From Levilactobacillus wangkuiensis (GTDB lineage Bacteria; Bacillota; Bacilli; Lactobacillales; Lactobacillaceae): a stretch of 64,000 bases of DNA. The notes under the pieces are model-generated. The model was not told the origin of the DNA. It did not search any database and saw only the letters and a program-made list of their open reading frames with translations. Every line of letters begins with the position of its first letter. Position 1 is the first letter of the stretch. Both the position numbers and the translations under genes were made by a program. The stretch covers positions 62,001 to 126,000 of the forward strand of contig NZ_BOLM01000007.1 in assembly GCF_016861605.1 (NCBI RefSeq), in the 5' to 3' direction. This document shows positions 17,308 through 25,527 of this stretch, piece after piece.

Positions 17308-17700
17308 GTGCGGAGCGAGCCGATTAGGTCCTGAGCATTAACGCCGACTAAGTAATGACCCCGGGCTTGGGTCATTGCTTAGTCGGGGTTAAGCGCAGGG
17401 ACCTGGCTCGCGTAGCACGTTTCCGAGGCTGTAAGTTTCCGAATCTAAAAGCGAAAAACCTGTCAAACGACCTAAGTCAGTCTAAATCAACGACGTTATC
17501 CCCGAACTTGGGATATTTTCTTAGCCGGGTTAAGCGCAGGAGTCTGGCTCGCGTAGCAAGTTTCCGAGGCTGCAAGTTTCCGAATCTAAAAGCGAAAAAC
17601 CTGTCAAACGACCTAAGTCCGTCTAAACCAATAGCAATACCTCACCCCAGACTAGGAATATTTTCCTAGCCAAATTAAGTCCAGGTGTCCGCTTAGCTTA
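17308..17700. repeat. 141-bp tandem array with large hairpins
   Basis: Two near-identical units with period 141 bp (compare TTAAGCGCAGG at 17389 and 17530) and a decayed third (17675). The first unit begins with a long stem: 17308-17350 pairs with 17375-17418 (GTGC...GCGAGCC...GACTAAG with CTTAG..GGCTCGC..GCAC). Each unit has a different apical hairpin: GACCC/GGGTC, ATCCC/GGGAT, CTAGGAA/TTCCTAG. The shared part GTTTCCGAGGCTG...GACCTAAGTC is nearly unchanged. It fills the divergent space between mltG and the orphan gene at 17773. Confidence 0.85.
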
Positions 17701-17772
17701 ACAAAATTATCAATGTTGCTGAAGGCCTTTAATTAGGTGTACAATTAACTGTTTAATAAAACGTGCCGGGCG

Positions 17773-18117
17773 GTGAAACATACATTGATGCGTAAAAAAA
17801 TGAAACGATTTCTAATAGTTTTATCCACGGCTTTAGCACTTTCGCTTCTTCTTTTCGTGCCATTTACGCCTAAGAATGCTGTACGATTGTGCATACTGGA
17901 AAATTTGCACCCGTTTGCGGCTGTACTTGCCTTTCCAAGCAAAATGACAAAAAAGGACAGTACAGGATATTCAGGCAAGCATATAGCAGCCTATTATTCA
18001 GTTTTGGTACAAGTTAGCTCAGACATGGGTGGCTTCGACACTTACGTTGTCGGCGTACAAGAGAAGAAGAGTGGGAAAATATTCTATAAGGCTGAATTAG
18101 CCTATGATCCTGCTTAG
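17773..18117 (+). CDS. Hypothetical membrane-anchored or secreted protein
   Basis: Up to 114 residues from GTG 17773; ATG 17788 (MRKKMKRFLIV) is the other likely start, and neither has a good ribosome site. After a basic start there is one hydrophobic helix (about 12-30), then an extracytoplasmic part of about 80 residues ending KIFYKAELAYDPA. I recognise no family. Base composition is more AT-rich than the neighbours and the gene sits between two repeat arrays, so it may be an acquired or decaying gene. Confidence 0.5.
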   Translation: MKHTLMRKKMKRFLIVLSTALALSLLLFVPFTPKNAVRLCILENLHPFAAVLAFPSKMTKKDSTGYSGKHIAAYYSVLVQVSSDMGGFDTYVVGVQEKKSGKIFYKAELAYDPA

Positions 18118-18215
18118 TTTAAGTGTTCTGTCGTTCAGTATATCTAAATTAGGAATAGCCTTGTGAAGCCGAGTTCGGTTTTGCAAGTTTTTTTTTGCTG
18201 ACGGCCCAAACTAGT

Positions 18216-18470
18216 GTCAGCCGCAGGGCTGGGAAAACTGGGCCGGTCGTGGAAGTGACCAGAGGCGCGCCAAGGTGACCGGCTGTGTCGATGACCTTGG
18301 CTGGGGTATTTTCCCAGCCTAGCCCATGGGACAACCTTTGAGACCGCTCTTTGGCTCAAAGTTGAGGTGGAAGCCCGATTCTCAGGCTGAACCGGCCCCA
18401 CAGCAGGGCGCCTTGAGCGCGCCGCCGGGAACGGACGCGACCAGGCCCAGTTTTCACCAGCCCGGAGGCG
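18216..18470 (+). repeat. Dispersed structured repeat, type A, copy A4
   Basis: Forward orientation, complete ends: CAGCCGCAGGGCTGGGAAAA and TTTTCACCAGCCCGGAGGCG. The inner stem reads GGCGCGCCAAGG.../...CCTTGAGCGCGCC; the GCGC step differs from other copies in both arms. Hairpins GGCTGGG...CCCAGCC and CTTTGAG...CTCAAAG are intact. Preceded by AAACTAGTGT, also found beside B2 and B3. Confidence 0.82.
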
Positions 18471-18491
18471 CAATACCACGTTTGACCGCGC

Positions 18492-18532
18492 AAAAAAACG
18501 CGCTAGCCGTCCCGGAGGAAAGCTAACGCGTT
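18492..18532 (-). terminator. Terminator of pheST
   Basis: On the minus strand AACGCGTTAGC pairs with GCTAGCGCGTT, followed by T5-7. It starts about 12 bp after the pheT stop. Confidence 0.92.
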
Positions 18533-18543
18533 TCATTAAATCA

Positions 18544-20952
18544 TTAACGAATTTCAGCGCCTAAGTCGTCTTGCAGCCGCTTCTCAACCTTTTCAAAGGC
18601 CTGAGTCACAACATCATCGACTAAGGTTTCATGCTTGTCTTGGAACGTCAACGTGTAAGCCAGGGACTTCTTGCCCTTTGGCACCTTAACGCCATCGTAA
18701 ACGTCAAACAGCTTGACGGATTGTAAGAACGCCCCGCCCCGCTTTTCGATCAATTCAACGATTTGGTCGTTGGTCACGTCGTTGTCGACCAGCATAGCCA
18801 CGTCACGCGTGATGGCTGGGTAACGCGAAATCACGTCGTATTGGTTTTCCTGCTTAGGCATGTCAATGATGGCCTGCAGGTTCAATTCAAAGACGTAAGT
18901 GGCCCCGATCTTGAACTTCTTGGCAATCGTTGGGTGAATCTGCCCCATGAACCCGATCCGGTGACCGTGAACTAAAATGTCCGCCGTCCGGCCTGGGTGC
19001 ATTTCTGGCATATCCGTGTTGGCCACGTAAGTTACGTCGCCGTTCACAGCCATATCCTTGAGGTAGGCTGCGACGATTCCCTTAACTTGGTAGAAGTCAA
19101 CGGGTTGGGCAGGGGCATCCCAAGCGGTTGGCAACAGCGTCCCGGTGATGGCACCGGCGATGTGTTCCTGTTCGCTAGGACGATCCGTCCCGTCCTCACG
19201 GTAGAAGACCCGTCCTTGTTCGTACAAGGCGACATCCTTCACCTTCCGGGCGCTGTTGTAGGCGATATCGTCTAACAGACCCGTGATGACGTTCATCCGC
19301 AACACGGCATGATCCACGCTCATTGGCCAAGCCAACTTGGTGACCTCGCTTGGTTGCATCAGGAACATCTTGGCCTTGTCTTCCGTCGTCAACGCGTACG
19401 AAATAGCTTGGTTCAACCCTAAGCCCTCTAAGGAGTGCCGGGTTGCCCGCATCAATTTCTGCGACGTTGTCAGTTCGCCCATGGTCATGCGACCGGTTGG
19501 CAACGTGGCTGGCAATTCATCGTAGCCGTAAATCCGCGCGATTTCTTCCAGCAAGTCGGCTGGGATGTGAATATCGTTGCGACGAACGGGTACCGTGACC
19601 GTCAGCTTTTCACCGTCGGCAGTCACGTCACAACCCAACGTTTCCAAAATGTGGGTAACCTTGGCTTGATCCAAGTCGGTTCCCAACACAGCGTTCACGC
19701 GGCTCATGGTAATGTCGATCACGGCTGGTGCGGGAACGTTGTCAGCAGCAACGACCGTCCCGGTTTGGACAGTCCCACCGGCTAATTCGTCCATCATCTG
19801 AGCAGCGGCGTCTAAGGCATCCTGCAAACCAGTCCGGTTCACACCACGTTCGAACCGTTGGGAAGCATCCGTGTGTAAGTTATGCCGTTGCGCAGCCTTT
19901 CGGATGTGGTCGTGTTCAAACACAGCGGCTTCGATGGCAACCGTGGTGGTGCCGTCAGCGATGGCCGTGTCCAGGCCACCCATGACACCGGCTAAGGCGA
20001 TTGGGGCTTTGTCGTCAGCAATCACAATGTCGTTGACGTCTAAGTCGTGTTCGCCCTCGTCCAAGGTCGTCAGCTTTTCGCCGGCCTTAGCGTTCCGGAC
20101 GTAAACGTCTTCACCCGCAAATTTATCGTAGTCGAAGGCATGTAAGGGTTGACCATATTTCAACATGATGTAGTTGGTGATGTCCACCACGTTGTTGATT
20201 GGCCGGTAGCCGGCGTTCCAGAGGCGAATTTGCAGCCACATGGGACTTGGGGCTAATTTAACCTGCTTGACCAACCGCATCTTGTATTGGGGAGCCAAGG
20301 ACTCGTCCACGTGAATGCTTAATTGATCCGCAATCGGTTCACCAGCTTCTTTAACGGCTGGTTGGTCGAACTTAACGGGCAGGTCGTAGATGGCTGACAG
20401 GTCATGTAACGTCCCGTACAGACTCAACATGTCCCCCCGGTTAGGCGTCACGTCCAAGTCAATCAGACTGTCGTTCATCCCCAGGTAATCGTAAACGTCG
20501 TCGCCAGGCTTGGCATCGGCCGGCAGCACGTAAATGCCATCCGCGTATTCCTTAGGCACAACGGCTTCGGAGAAACCAATTTCTTGTAAGGAGCAGATCA
20601 TCCCGGCAGAAGGAACGCCGCGCATCTTAGACTTCTTGATCTTAACGTTGTTGGCAATGCGTGAACCAGGCAGGGCCACGATGACCATCTGCCCTTCGGC
20701 AATGTTGGGTGCGCCACACACGATTTGTAAGGGGGCGTCTTCACCGACGTCCACTTGGCAAATGTGTAAGTGATCGGAGTCCGGGTGAGCTTCAATGCTC
20801 AGGACGTGGCCGACAACGATCTTCTTCAAACCGTCGCTAGGCTTAACAACGTCGTCCACTTCAACGGACGTCCGTTCAATTTTTTCCGCCAAGTCAGCGG
20901 GCTTAACGTTTAAATCCAGGTATTCTTTAATCCAGTTGTATGAAATCTTCAT
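18544..20952 (-). CDS. pheT: Phenylalanine--tRNA ligase beta subunit
   Basis: Beta subunit of the heterotetrameric PheRS, which binds tRNA-Phe and edits mischarged Tyr. The 802-residue length is normal. Visible parts: the N-terminal EMAP-like tRNA-binding domain (about 40-150, HPDSDHLHICQVDVG), the B3/B4 editing domain (about 210-400, VVDITNYIMLKYGQPLHAFD), the B5 domain, and the C-terminal anticodon-binding FDX-ACB domain (about 708-802, PAITRDVAMLVD). It follows pheS by 9 bp. Confidence 0.97.
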   Translation of the reverse strand: MKISYNWIKEYLDLNVKPADLAEKIERTSVEVDDVVKPSDGLKKIVVGHVLSIEAHPDSDHLHICQVDVGEDAPLQIVCGAPNIAEGQMVIVALPGSRIANNVKIKKSKMRGVPSAGMICSLQEIGFSEAVVPKEYADGIYVLPADAKPGDDVYDYLGMNDSLIDLDVTPNRGDMLSLYGTLHDLSAIYDLPVKFDQPAVKEAGEPIADQLSIHVDESLAPQYKMRLVKQVKLAPSPMWLQIRLWNAGYRPINNVVDITNYIMLKYGQPLHAFDYDKFAGEDVYVRNAKAGEKLTTLDEGEHDLDVNDIVIADDKAPIALAGVMGGLDTAIADGTTTVAIEAAVFEHDHIRKAAQRHNLHTDASQRFERGVNRTGLQDALDAAAQMMDELAGGTVQTGTVVAADNVPAPAVIDITMSRVNAVLGTDLDQAKVTHILETLGCDVTADGEKLTVTVPVRRNDIHIPADLLEEIARIYGYDELPATLPTGRMTMGELTTSQKLMRATRHSLEGLGLNQAISYALTTEDKAKMFLMQPSEVTKLAWPMSVDHAVLRMNVITGLLDDIAYNSARKVKDVALYEQGRVFYREDGTDRPSEQEHIAGAITGTLLPTAWDAPAQPVDFYQVKGIVAAYLKDMAVNGDVTYVANTDMPEMHPGRTADILVHGHRIGFMGQIHPTIAKKFKIGATYVFELNLQAIIDMPKQENQYDVISRYPAITRDVAMLVDNDVTNDQIVELIEKRGGAFLQSVKLFDVYDGVKVPKGKKSLAYTLTFQDKHETLVDDVVTQAFEKVEKRLQDDLGAEIR

Positions 20953-20961
20953 GGTTGGCGG

Positions 20962-22008
20962 TTATCCTTTCTTCGTGAATTGGTTGAGGAAGCGAACATC
21001 ATTTAGGTAGAAGTTCCGGATGTCATCCACCCCGTACTTCAACATGGCGAACCGGTCAGGACCGACCCCAAAGGCAAACCCACCGTAAACATCGGCGTCA
21101 ACGCCAGCCATCTTCAAGACGTTCGGGTGCACCATACCGGCACCTAAGACTTCGATCCAGCCCGTATTCTTGCAGACCTTGCAGCCCTTACCGCCACAGT
21201 TGAAACAGGTAATGTCGGCTTCAACGGAAGGTTCCGTGAATGGGAAGTAGCTTGGTCGTAACCGCACATCAAATTTGTCACCAAATAATTCGTGGGCCAG
21301 AACTTGTAACGTCCCCTTTAAGTCAGCCATGGTAATGTGTTTGTCGATCACCAAGCCTTCCACCTGATGGAATTGGTGGGAGTGAGTGGGGTCATCGGTA
21401 TCGCGCCGGTAGACCACCCCTGGGGAGATCATCTTCAACGGGCCCTTGCTGAAGTCATGCGTTTCCAGCGTCCGGGCTTGCATCGGGGAGGTCTGCGTCC
21501 GCATCAAGATTTCCTTCGTGATGTAGAAGGTGTCTTGCATGTCACGGGCTGGGTGATTCTTTGGCAAGTTCATCATTTCAAAGTTGTACTTGTCTTCTTC
21601 GACTTCGGGACCGCTCAGGACTTGGTAACCCATGCCCAAGAAGAGGTCTTCGATTTGGTCGATGATTTGTTGGATCACGTGGGGTTCACCCTTGGCAACC
21701 GGTGTCCCTGGTAAGGTCACGTCGATGGCTTCGTTCGCCAATTTGGCATTCAAAACCGCGTTTTCCAGTTCTTCACGCCGCTTGGCTAAAGCCGCCGTCA
21801 AGTCATCGCGGATTTCATTGGCAAATGCCCCAACCTTAGGCCGTTCTTCGGCATCTAAGTCGCGCATCCCCCGTAAAACCTCGGTGATGGGGCCTTTTTT
21901 ACCCAGTAACGATACCCGGACCTGGTTCACGTCTTTCAGATCGCCAGACTTTTTAATTTCCGCGAGACCGCGTTCGTGCAGTTCGTTTAATTTATCCTTT
22001 AACGACAT
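20962..22008 (-). CDS. pheS: Phenylalanine--tRNA ligase alpha subunit
   Basis: Catalytic subunit of PheRS, 348 residues. The class II motifs are clear: the N-terminal coiled coil ([15 protein letters not shown]), motif 2 around [15 protein letters not shown], the Phe-site stretch [12 protein letters not shown], and motif 3 [27 protein letters not shown] cluster, usual in Firmicutes PheS, is present at about residues 271-282. It is controlled by the T-box leader just upstream. Confidence 0.97.
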   Translation of the reverse strand: MSLKDKLNELHERGLAEIKKSGDLKDVNQVRVSLLGKKGPITEVLRGMRDLDAEERPKVGAFANEIRDDLTAALAKRREELENAVLNAKLANEAIDVTLPGTPVAKGEPHVIQQIIDQIEDLFLGMGYQVLSGPEVEEDKYNFEMMNLPKNHPARDMQDTFYITKEILMRTQTSPMQARTLETHDFSKGPLKMISPGVVYRRDTDDPTHSHQFHQVEGLVIDKHITMADLKGTLQVLAHELFGDKFDVRLRPSYFPFTEPSVEADITCFNCGGKGCKVCKNTGWIEVLGAGMVHPNVLKMAGVDADVYGGFAFGVGPDRFAMLKYGVDDIRNFYLNDVRFLNQFTKKG

Positions 22009-22055
22009 ACGTCATCCTCCATTTTCTTTGGTCAAAGCGCCACAATTCTTGGGCA

Positions 22056-22318
22056 AACAAAAAAGCCCCGCCCCCATAACTAGGGACGAAGCTTCGCGGT
22101 ACCACCCTGATTCAGCTAAAAGTTTAGACTCTTAGCCACACTCAGAAGTGATAACGGTCATTCGCCGGAAAATCATTCATCGTGTCGCCACGAATCCCGA
22201 TTACAACTCAAGAACTGAATTCACCCAGTAATTTGAAGTTTGCTTCCAATCTAGGCAAACTCTTCCTGACAAATTGCACCGGCTACTGCTTTTCTATCAT
22301 CGTTTTTAATTATTACGC
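22056..22318 (-). promoter_or_regulatory. T-box leader of pheST
   Basis: A tRNA-Phe-sensing leader read on the minus strand. The T-box core GGGTGGTACCGCG is at 22108-22095. The terminator stem AGCTTCGTCCC/GGGGGCGGGGCT followed by T6 lies at 22093-22058, and the core can pair with its 5' arm to form the antiterminator. Upstream, GGAAGAGTTTGCC belongs to stem I. A TTC triplet followed by A (in GTGAATTCAGTT) sits where the specifier should be, which fits Phe; that placement is inference. Confidence 0.9.
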
Positions 22319-22324
22319 TATCTT

Positions 22325-22353
22325 AGCCTAGCGGATTTTGTCGCAACTGTCAA
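22325..22353 (-). promoter_or_regulatory. Promoter of the pheST T-box transcript
   Basis: A perfect TTGACA (22353-22348), a 17-bp spacer and TAGGCT (22330-22325) on the minus strand. The -35 element directly abuts the stop codon of the HxlR gene. Confidence 0.6.
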
Positions 22354-22722
22354 CTACTTCTGGTCGGCTTCCGTTGGACAATACCACTTGTCAGACCACG
22401 CGTGGACCGCGGCCATAATGTCTTTGAACTCTTCGCCCTTGTCCGTCAATTCATATTCGATTAACGCATTGTCGGGGAATGTGCGACGAACAATGACGCC
22501 GTTATACTCTAATTCCTTCAAACGTTCAACCAGAACCCGATCACTACAACGGGGAATGTTGCGGGCTAAGTCACGGAAGCGTTGCGGTCCCTCTTGAAGG
22601 AGGACATCAATAATTAATCCGTTCCACTTCTTGCCTAAAAAAGAAAAGGTCTGTTCAAATCGCGGGCAAAGCTCAAAGTCTACCGTTGGTTCGTCTTGGG
22701 CCTTTGATGACATCATTTGCAT
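22354..22722 (-). CDS. HxlR-family transcriptional regulator
   Basis: A 122-residue winged-helix protein of the HxlR type: a Cys near the start (DFELCPRFEQTFSFLGKKW), then the helix-turn-helix FRDLARNIPRCSDRVLVERLKELE and the wing VIVRRTFPDNALIEYELTDKGEEF. Such proteins often respond to reactive aldehydes, quinones or disulfide stress through the N-terminal Cys. The start ATG 22722 follows GGGAGG by ten bases. It lies 33 bp after the HD-domain gene, so the two probably share a transcript. Confidence 0.9.
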   Translation of the reverse strand: MQMMSSKAQDEPTVDFELCPRFEQTFSFLGKKWNGLIIDVLLQEGPQRFRDLARNIPRCSDRVLVERLKELEYNGVIVRRTFPDNALIEYELTDKGEEFKDIMAAVHAWSDKWYCPTEADQK

Positions 22723-22755
22723 CCTTATCCTGCCTCCCATCCATGTTTCCTGAAG

Positions 22756-23253
22756 CTAGGCGTTAGGCGTTACTTTGTTCATTAAGGCTTCCACTCGCTT
22801 ACGGGCTGGTCCACAGAATTCGTAAACCGCTTCGTAATCATCTACTAGGGAAACAATCGCACTTTCCCGGTATTTTGGCATAGCGAGCGTTGCGCCCCAC
22901 ATGTGCTTCAAGATAATATCCTTTTCCATGGGGCTCAGGTCCGTTAATTTTTCAGCGTTCCGCAAAGCAACTCGTGGATGGATAAACGCGTGCGACCCTA
23001 AATTGAACTTCGTCGTGCGCCAATCATAATAAAATAAATCATGTAACAAACCACCCCGTGCGGTGGCCCGGGTGTTTAAGCCAAGTTTCTTTGCAATCAG
23101 GTAACTGTTATACGACACTGAAATACAGTGGGACAAGCGGTCAGAGTGATGGTGTTGCGTGTAATTCGCCAGGCGTTGAACCGGCTCCTTTGCCAACAGA
23201 TCAGAAACTAAAGCCAGGTACTCGGGGTCATCACGCCAAGTCAGTTTGGTCAT
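22756..23253 (-). CDS. HD-domain hydrolase-like protein
   Basis: A 165-residue protein with HD-superfamily features: LSHCISVSYNSYLIAKKL (His), GGLLHDLFYYD with the HD pair at about 72-73, and a later KHMWG and D in SLVDDYEA. Metal-dependent phosphohydrolases of this group act on nucleotides, but the substrate is unknown. ATG 23253 follows AAGGAAG; an upstream in-frame ATG at 23271 lacks a site. It leads a two-gene unit with the HxlR regulator. Confidence 0.85.
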   Translation of the reverse strand: MTKLTWRDDPEYLALVSDLLAKEPVQRLANYTQHHHSDRLSHCISVSYNSYLIAKKLGLNTRATARGGLLHDLFYYDWRTTKFNLGSHAFIHPRVALRNAEKLTDLSPMEKDIILKHMWGATLAMPKYRESAIVSLVDDYEAVYEFCGPARKRVEALMNKVTPNA

Positions 23254-23393
23254 AGAATGCTTCCTTTTCATTTAAAATTATGATTTTCAGTCTTCTTAAC
23301 CCTATATCTTACTTACTTTTCACCAAATTGCAACCATCTTGCTTGGATTTCGCCCGGGTTAAGCCTTTCTTTACCTTTATCCCCTTGTGTCAG

Positions 23394-23628
23394 GCCTGTA
23401 AAATTGGGTGCTGAAATTCCGTTCCCGGCGGCAGATTCAAGACGCCCAGCTGTGGGGAACGGTTCCAGCCGAAGGGCGGGCTTCCACCTCGCCTTTGAGC
23501 CTGAGAGGCGGTCTCAAAGGGCGTCCCGTGCTCTAAACTGGGAAAACCACTCAGTTAAGACCACCAACACAGCAGGTCATCTTGATCTGCCTCTGGTCAC
23601 TCACATTGGCCACGCCATTTTTACAGTT
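23394..23628 (-). repeat. Dispersed structured repeat, type A, copy A5
   Basis: Reverse orientation. The inner stem pairs 23430-23454 (GGCAGATTCAAGA...) with 23568-23591 (...TCTTGATCTGCC). Two pairs differ from most copies in both arms at once: G-C became A-T in GGCAGAT/ATCTGCC, and AAGG/CCTT became AAGA/TCTT. The outer stem is CTGTAAAATTGG with CCATTTTTACAG, a variant of the usual CTGGTGAAAATGG. Confidence 0.82.
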
Positions 23629-23911
23629 CTGGCGATGGTGTTCGGTGTTATCAATTGATTTAGATGTATCATTTTAAAATGTTTAAGCGGGTCAAAATAA
23701 GGCACTACCATTCAATTTAATATGCATTACTCAGGCACGACAATAGTGTATAGAAAACGAGGAGCCAGTATCATGTAGCTGGGAAAAGCTCAGCCAGACG
23801 TAAAAGTGCCCAGAGACGAACACTGGTACGGGAAACGTGACTGGCACTACAACTCATTCGCTAGAAAATCCTACTGACACGTCCACCAACAATCACAGGT
23901 TGAACGCGTGT

Positions 23912-24179
23912 CAGCCGCAGGGCTGGTAAAAACTGGACCAGCAAGGTCAGTGTCAGTGACCAGAGGCGGATCAAAGTGACCGGCTGTGTCGGTGGCCTTG
24001 GCTGAGGTACTTTCTCAGCCTAGCCCACGGGACAACCTTTGAGACCGCTTTTTGGCTCAAAGTTGAGGTGGAAGCCCGCCTCTCAGGCTGGAACCGACCC
24101 CATAGCCGGGCACTTTGAATCCGCCGTCGGAAACGAACCATAACGCGTACCAGGCCCATTTTTCACCAGCCCGGAGGCG
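23912..24179 (+). repeat. Dispersed structured repeat, type A, copy A6
   Basis: Forward orientation, complete ends (CAGCCGCAGGGCTGGTAAAA and TTTTTCACCAGCCCGGAGGC). The inner stem has GGCGGATCAAAG.../...CTTTGAATCCGCC. It carries two TCAAAGT words about 105 bp apart, the same words that flank the deletion in copy A7. Confidence 0.82.
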
Positions 24180-24203
24180 ATGACAACGACAAAGTTCAAC
24201 CCC

Positions 24204-24974
24204 TTATTGGACCAGGCGGAACATGACGACGCCGGCCGCCACCGCCACGTTCAACGATTCTGCCTGCCCCTTAATCGGAATGTACAGGTTCCGCGTCGTC
24301 ATTTGCTGAAGGTCGGGCGCCATGCCGTTCCCCTCGTTACCCATGACAATGGCCCCAGCAGTCAGCTGTGGCACGTCCCGGTAGCTCTTGGCATCCCGGT
24401 CCAGGTTGGTCCCGTAGACGGGCAGGTGCCGGCCGGTAAAGGTGCTGATCCAGTCGTGCAGGTCGGCTTCGACCAATTGAATGTGGAATTGACTTCCCTG
24501 CATGGACCGGAGCACCTTAGGTAAGAACCGACTGGCGGTCCCTTTCCCAAAGACCACCCCGGTCAGGCCGGCAGCGTCTGCCGTGCGGACCATCGTCCCA
24601 ATGTTCCCCGGATCCTGAACGTAATCCAGGAATAACCAAACGCCCTCAGCCGTGCTGGGGTCGCCCACCGTATCCTTGGGGAGCGGCACCGTCGCGAAAA
24701 TTCCCTGCGGCGTGCCCGTGTCCCCAATCGTTTGGGCGATGCTGTCGGTCAGTTCATAGGTGGCCACGTTGGCTGGTAGTTCTGCCGCATGCTCGGCCAA
24801 TTGGTCGGCCGTCCCCATGATGGCAGTCAGTTCATGTTTGGCCTTGATGGCTTCCTGAACCAAATGCCAACTTTCTAATAGGTAAGATTGCGTGGCTTTA
24901 CGACCCTTTTTGGTGTTTAAGGCCCGCCACTGCTTGACCTTTTTGTTCTGTCCCGACGTAATTTTTTCAGTCAA
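24204..24974 (-). CDS. TrmH/SpoU-family RNA 2'-O-methyltransferase
   Basis: A 256-residue SPOUT-class methyltransferase. It has an N-terminal substrate-binding domain (KKVKQWRALNTKKGRK), and a knotted C-terminal domain with motif 1 FLDYVQDPGNIGTMVRTADAAG (about 130-151), motif 2 IVMGNEGNGM, and motif 3 IPIKGQAESLNVAVAAGVV. It methylates ribose in rRNA or tRNA; the exact target cannot be told from sequence. It lies divergent from acyP, a neighbour pairing common in Firmicutes. Confidence 0.92.
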   Translation of the reverse strand: MTEKITSGQNKKVKQWRALNTKKGRKATQSYLLESWHLVQEAIKAKHELTAIMGTADQLAEHAAELPANVATYELTDSIAQTIGDTGTPQGIFATVPLPKDTVGDPSTAEGVWLFLDYVQDPGNIGTMVRTADAAGLTGVVFGKGTASRFLPKVLRSMQGSQFHIQLVEADLHDWISTFTGRHLPVYGTNLDRDAKSYRDVPQLTAGAIVMGNEGNGMAPDLQQMTTRNLYIPIKGQAESLNVAVAAGVVMFRLVQ

Positions 24975-25152
24975 CTTGATTACTCCTATTCTTTGATCAC
25001 ATGTTTACCGCTAATCCACCTGACCACTCACTATTTGTGATGAGCCAGCGGACCCACGTCCGGTATGCGTTCTTTTTCCTAATTTTACCATACCACTGGG
25101 CAGGTCCGACCACACGCGGTATGATTAACCCAAAAATTAAAGGAGGCTTTCG

Positions 25153-25425
25153 ATGATTACCCAAGAACTCTTAGTTAGCGGTCGCGTCCAGGGCGTGGGC
25201 TTTCGCTACTCGGCCAGCAAACTTGCCCAGCACCTCGGCGTGACCGGGACCGTGCAGAACCTCCCCAACGGCCAAGTGGCCATCGTGGCGAGTGCGGACG
25301 CCGATGTGCTAGCGGACTTTGCCCAGCAATTGCGCACCAACCTCTCTCCCTGGATTCGAGTCAGTCAGCTCAAGATTACCGACCGCGCGCCCAAACATTT
25401 TACGGCGTTTCGGATTATTATTTGA
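25153..25425 (+). CDS. acyP: Acylphosphatase
   Basis: A 90-residue small alpha/beta enzyme that hydrolyses acyl phosphates such as carbamoyl phosphate and acetyl phosphate. It has the phosphate-binding signature GRVQGVGFRY (residues 9-18) with the catalytic Arg, and NLPNGQVAIVA with the catalytic Asn near 38. ATG 25153 follows AAAGGAGG. It precedes yidC by about 100 bp. Confidence 0.96.
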   Translation: MITQELLVSGRVQGVGFRYSASKLAQHLGVTGTVQNLPNGQVAIVASADADVLADFAQQLRTNLSPWIRVSQLKITDRAPKHFTAFRIII

Positions 25426-25527
25426 AAATGCCCGCTAAATCAAGTAAGATGTTTGATGTTAACGGCATTTTGCCGCTGGGGGCGTCCGCGCTCTACATGT
25501 TTATTTAAAAGGGGTTCAAAACATAAA

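Larger units (their letters stand above)
23254..24203. other. 0.95-kb spacer filled by an inverted repeat pair
   Basis: No supported gene. Copies A5 (reverse) and A6 (forward) make a divergent pair with about 280 bp between them. The region between them (23630-23910) holds AT-rich sequence without recognisable signals. Confidence 0.6.

Noticed and set aside
17355-17669. 104-codon frame across the 141-bp tandem array, giving a 47-residue protein repeat
   Set aside because: Most changes between units alter amino acids, no start signal exists, and the hairpins show paired changes; kept as a repeat instead, with coding left as a test.
22056-22318. tRNA-like or riboswitch of another class before pheS
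   Set aside because: The T-box core and terminator are unmistakable and fit the gene; no cloverleaf with acceptor stem exists.
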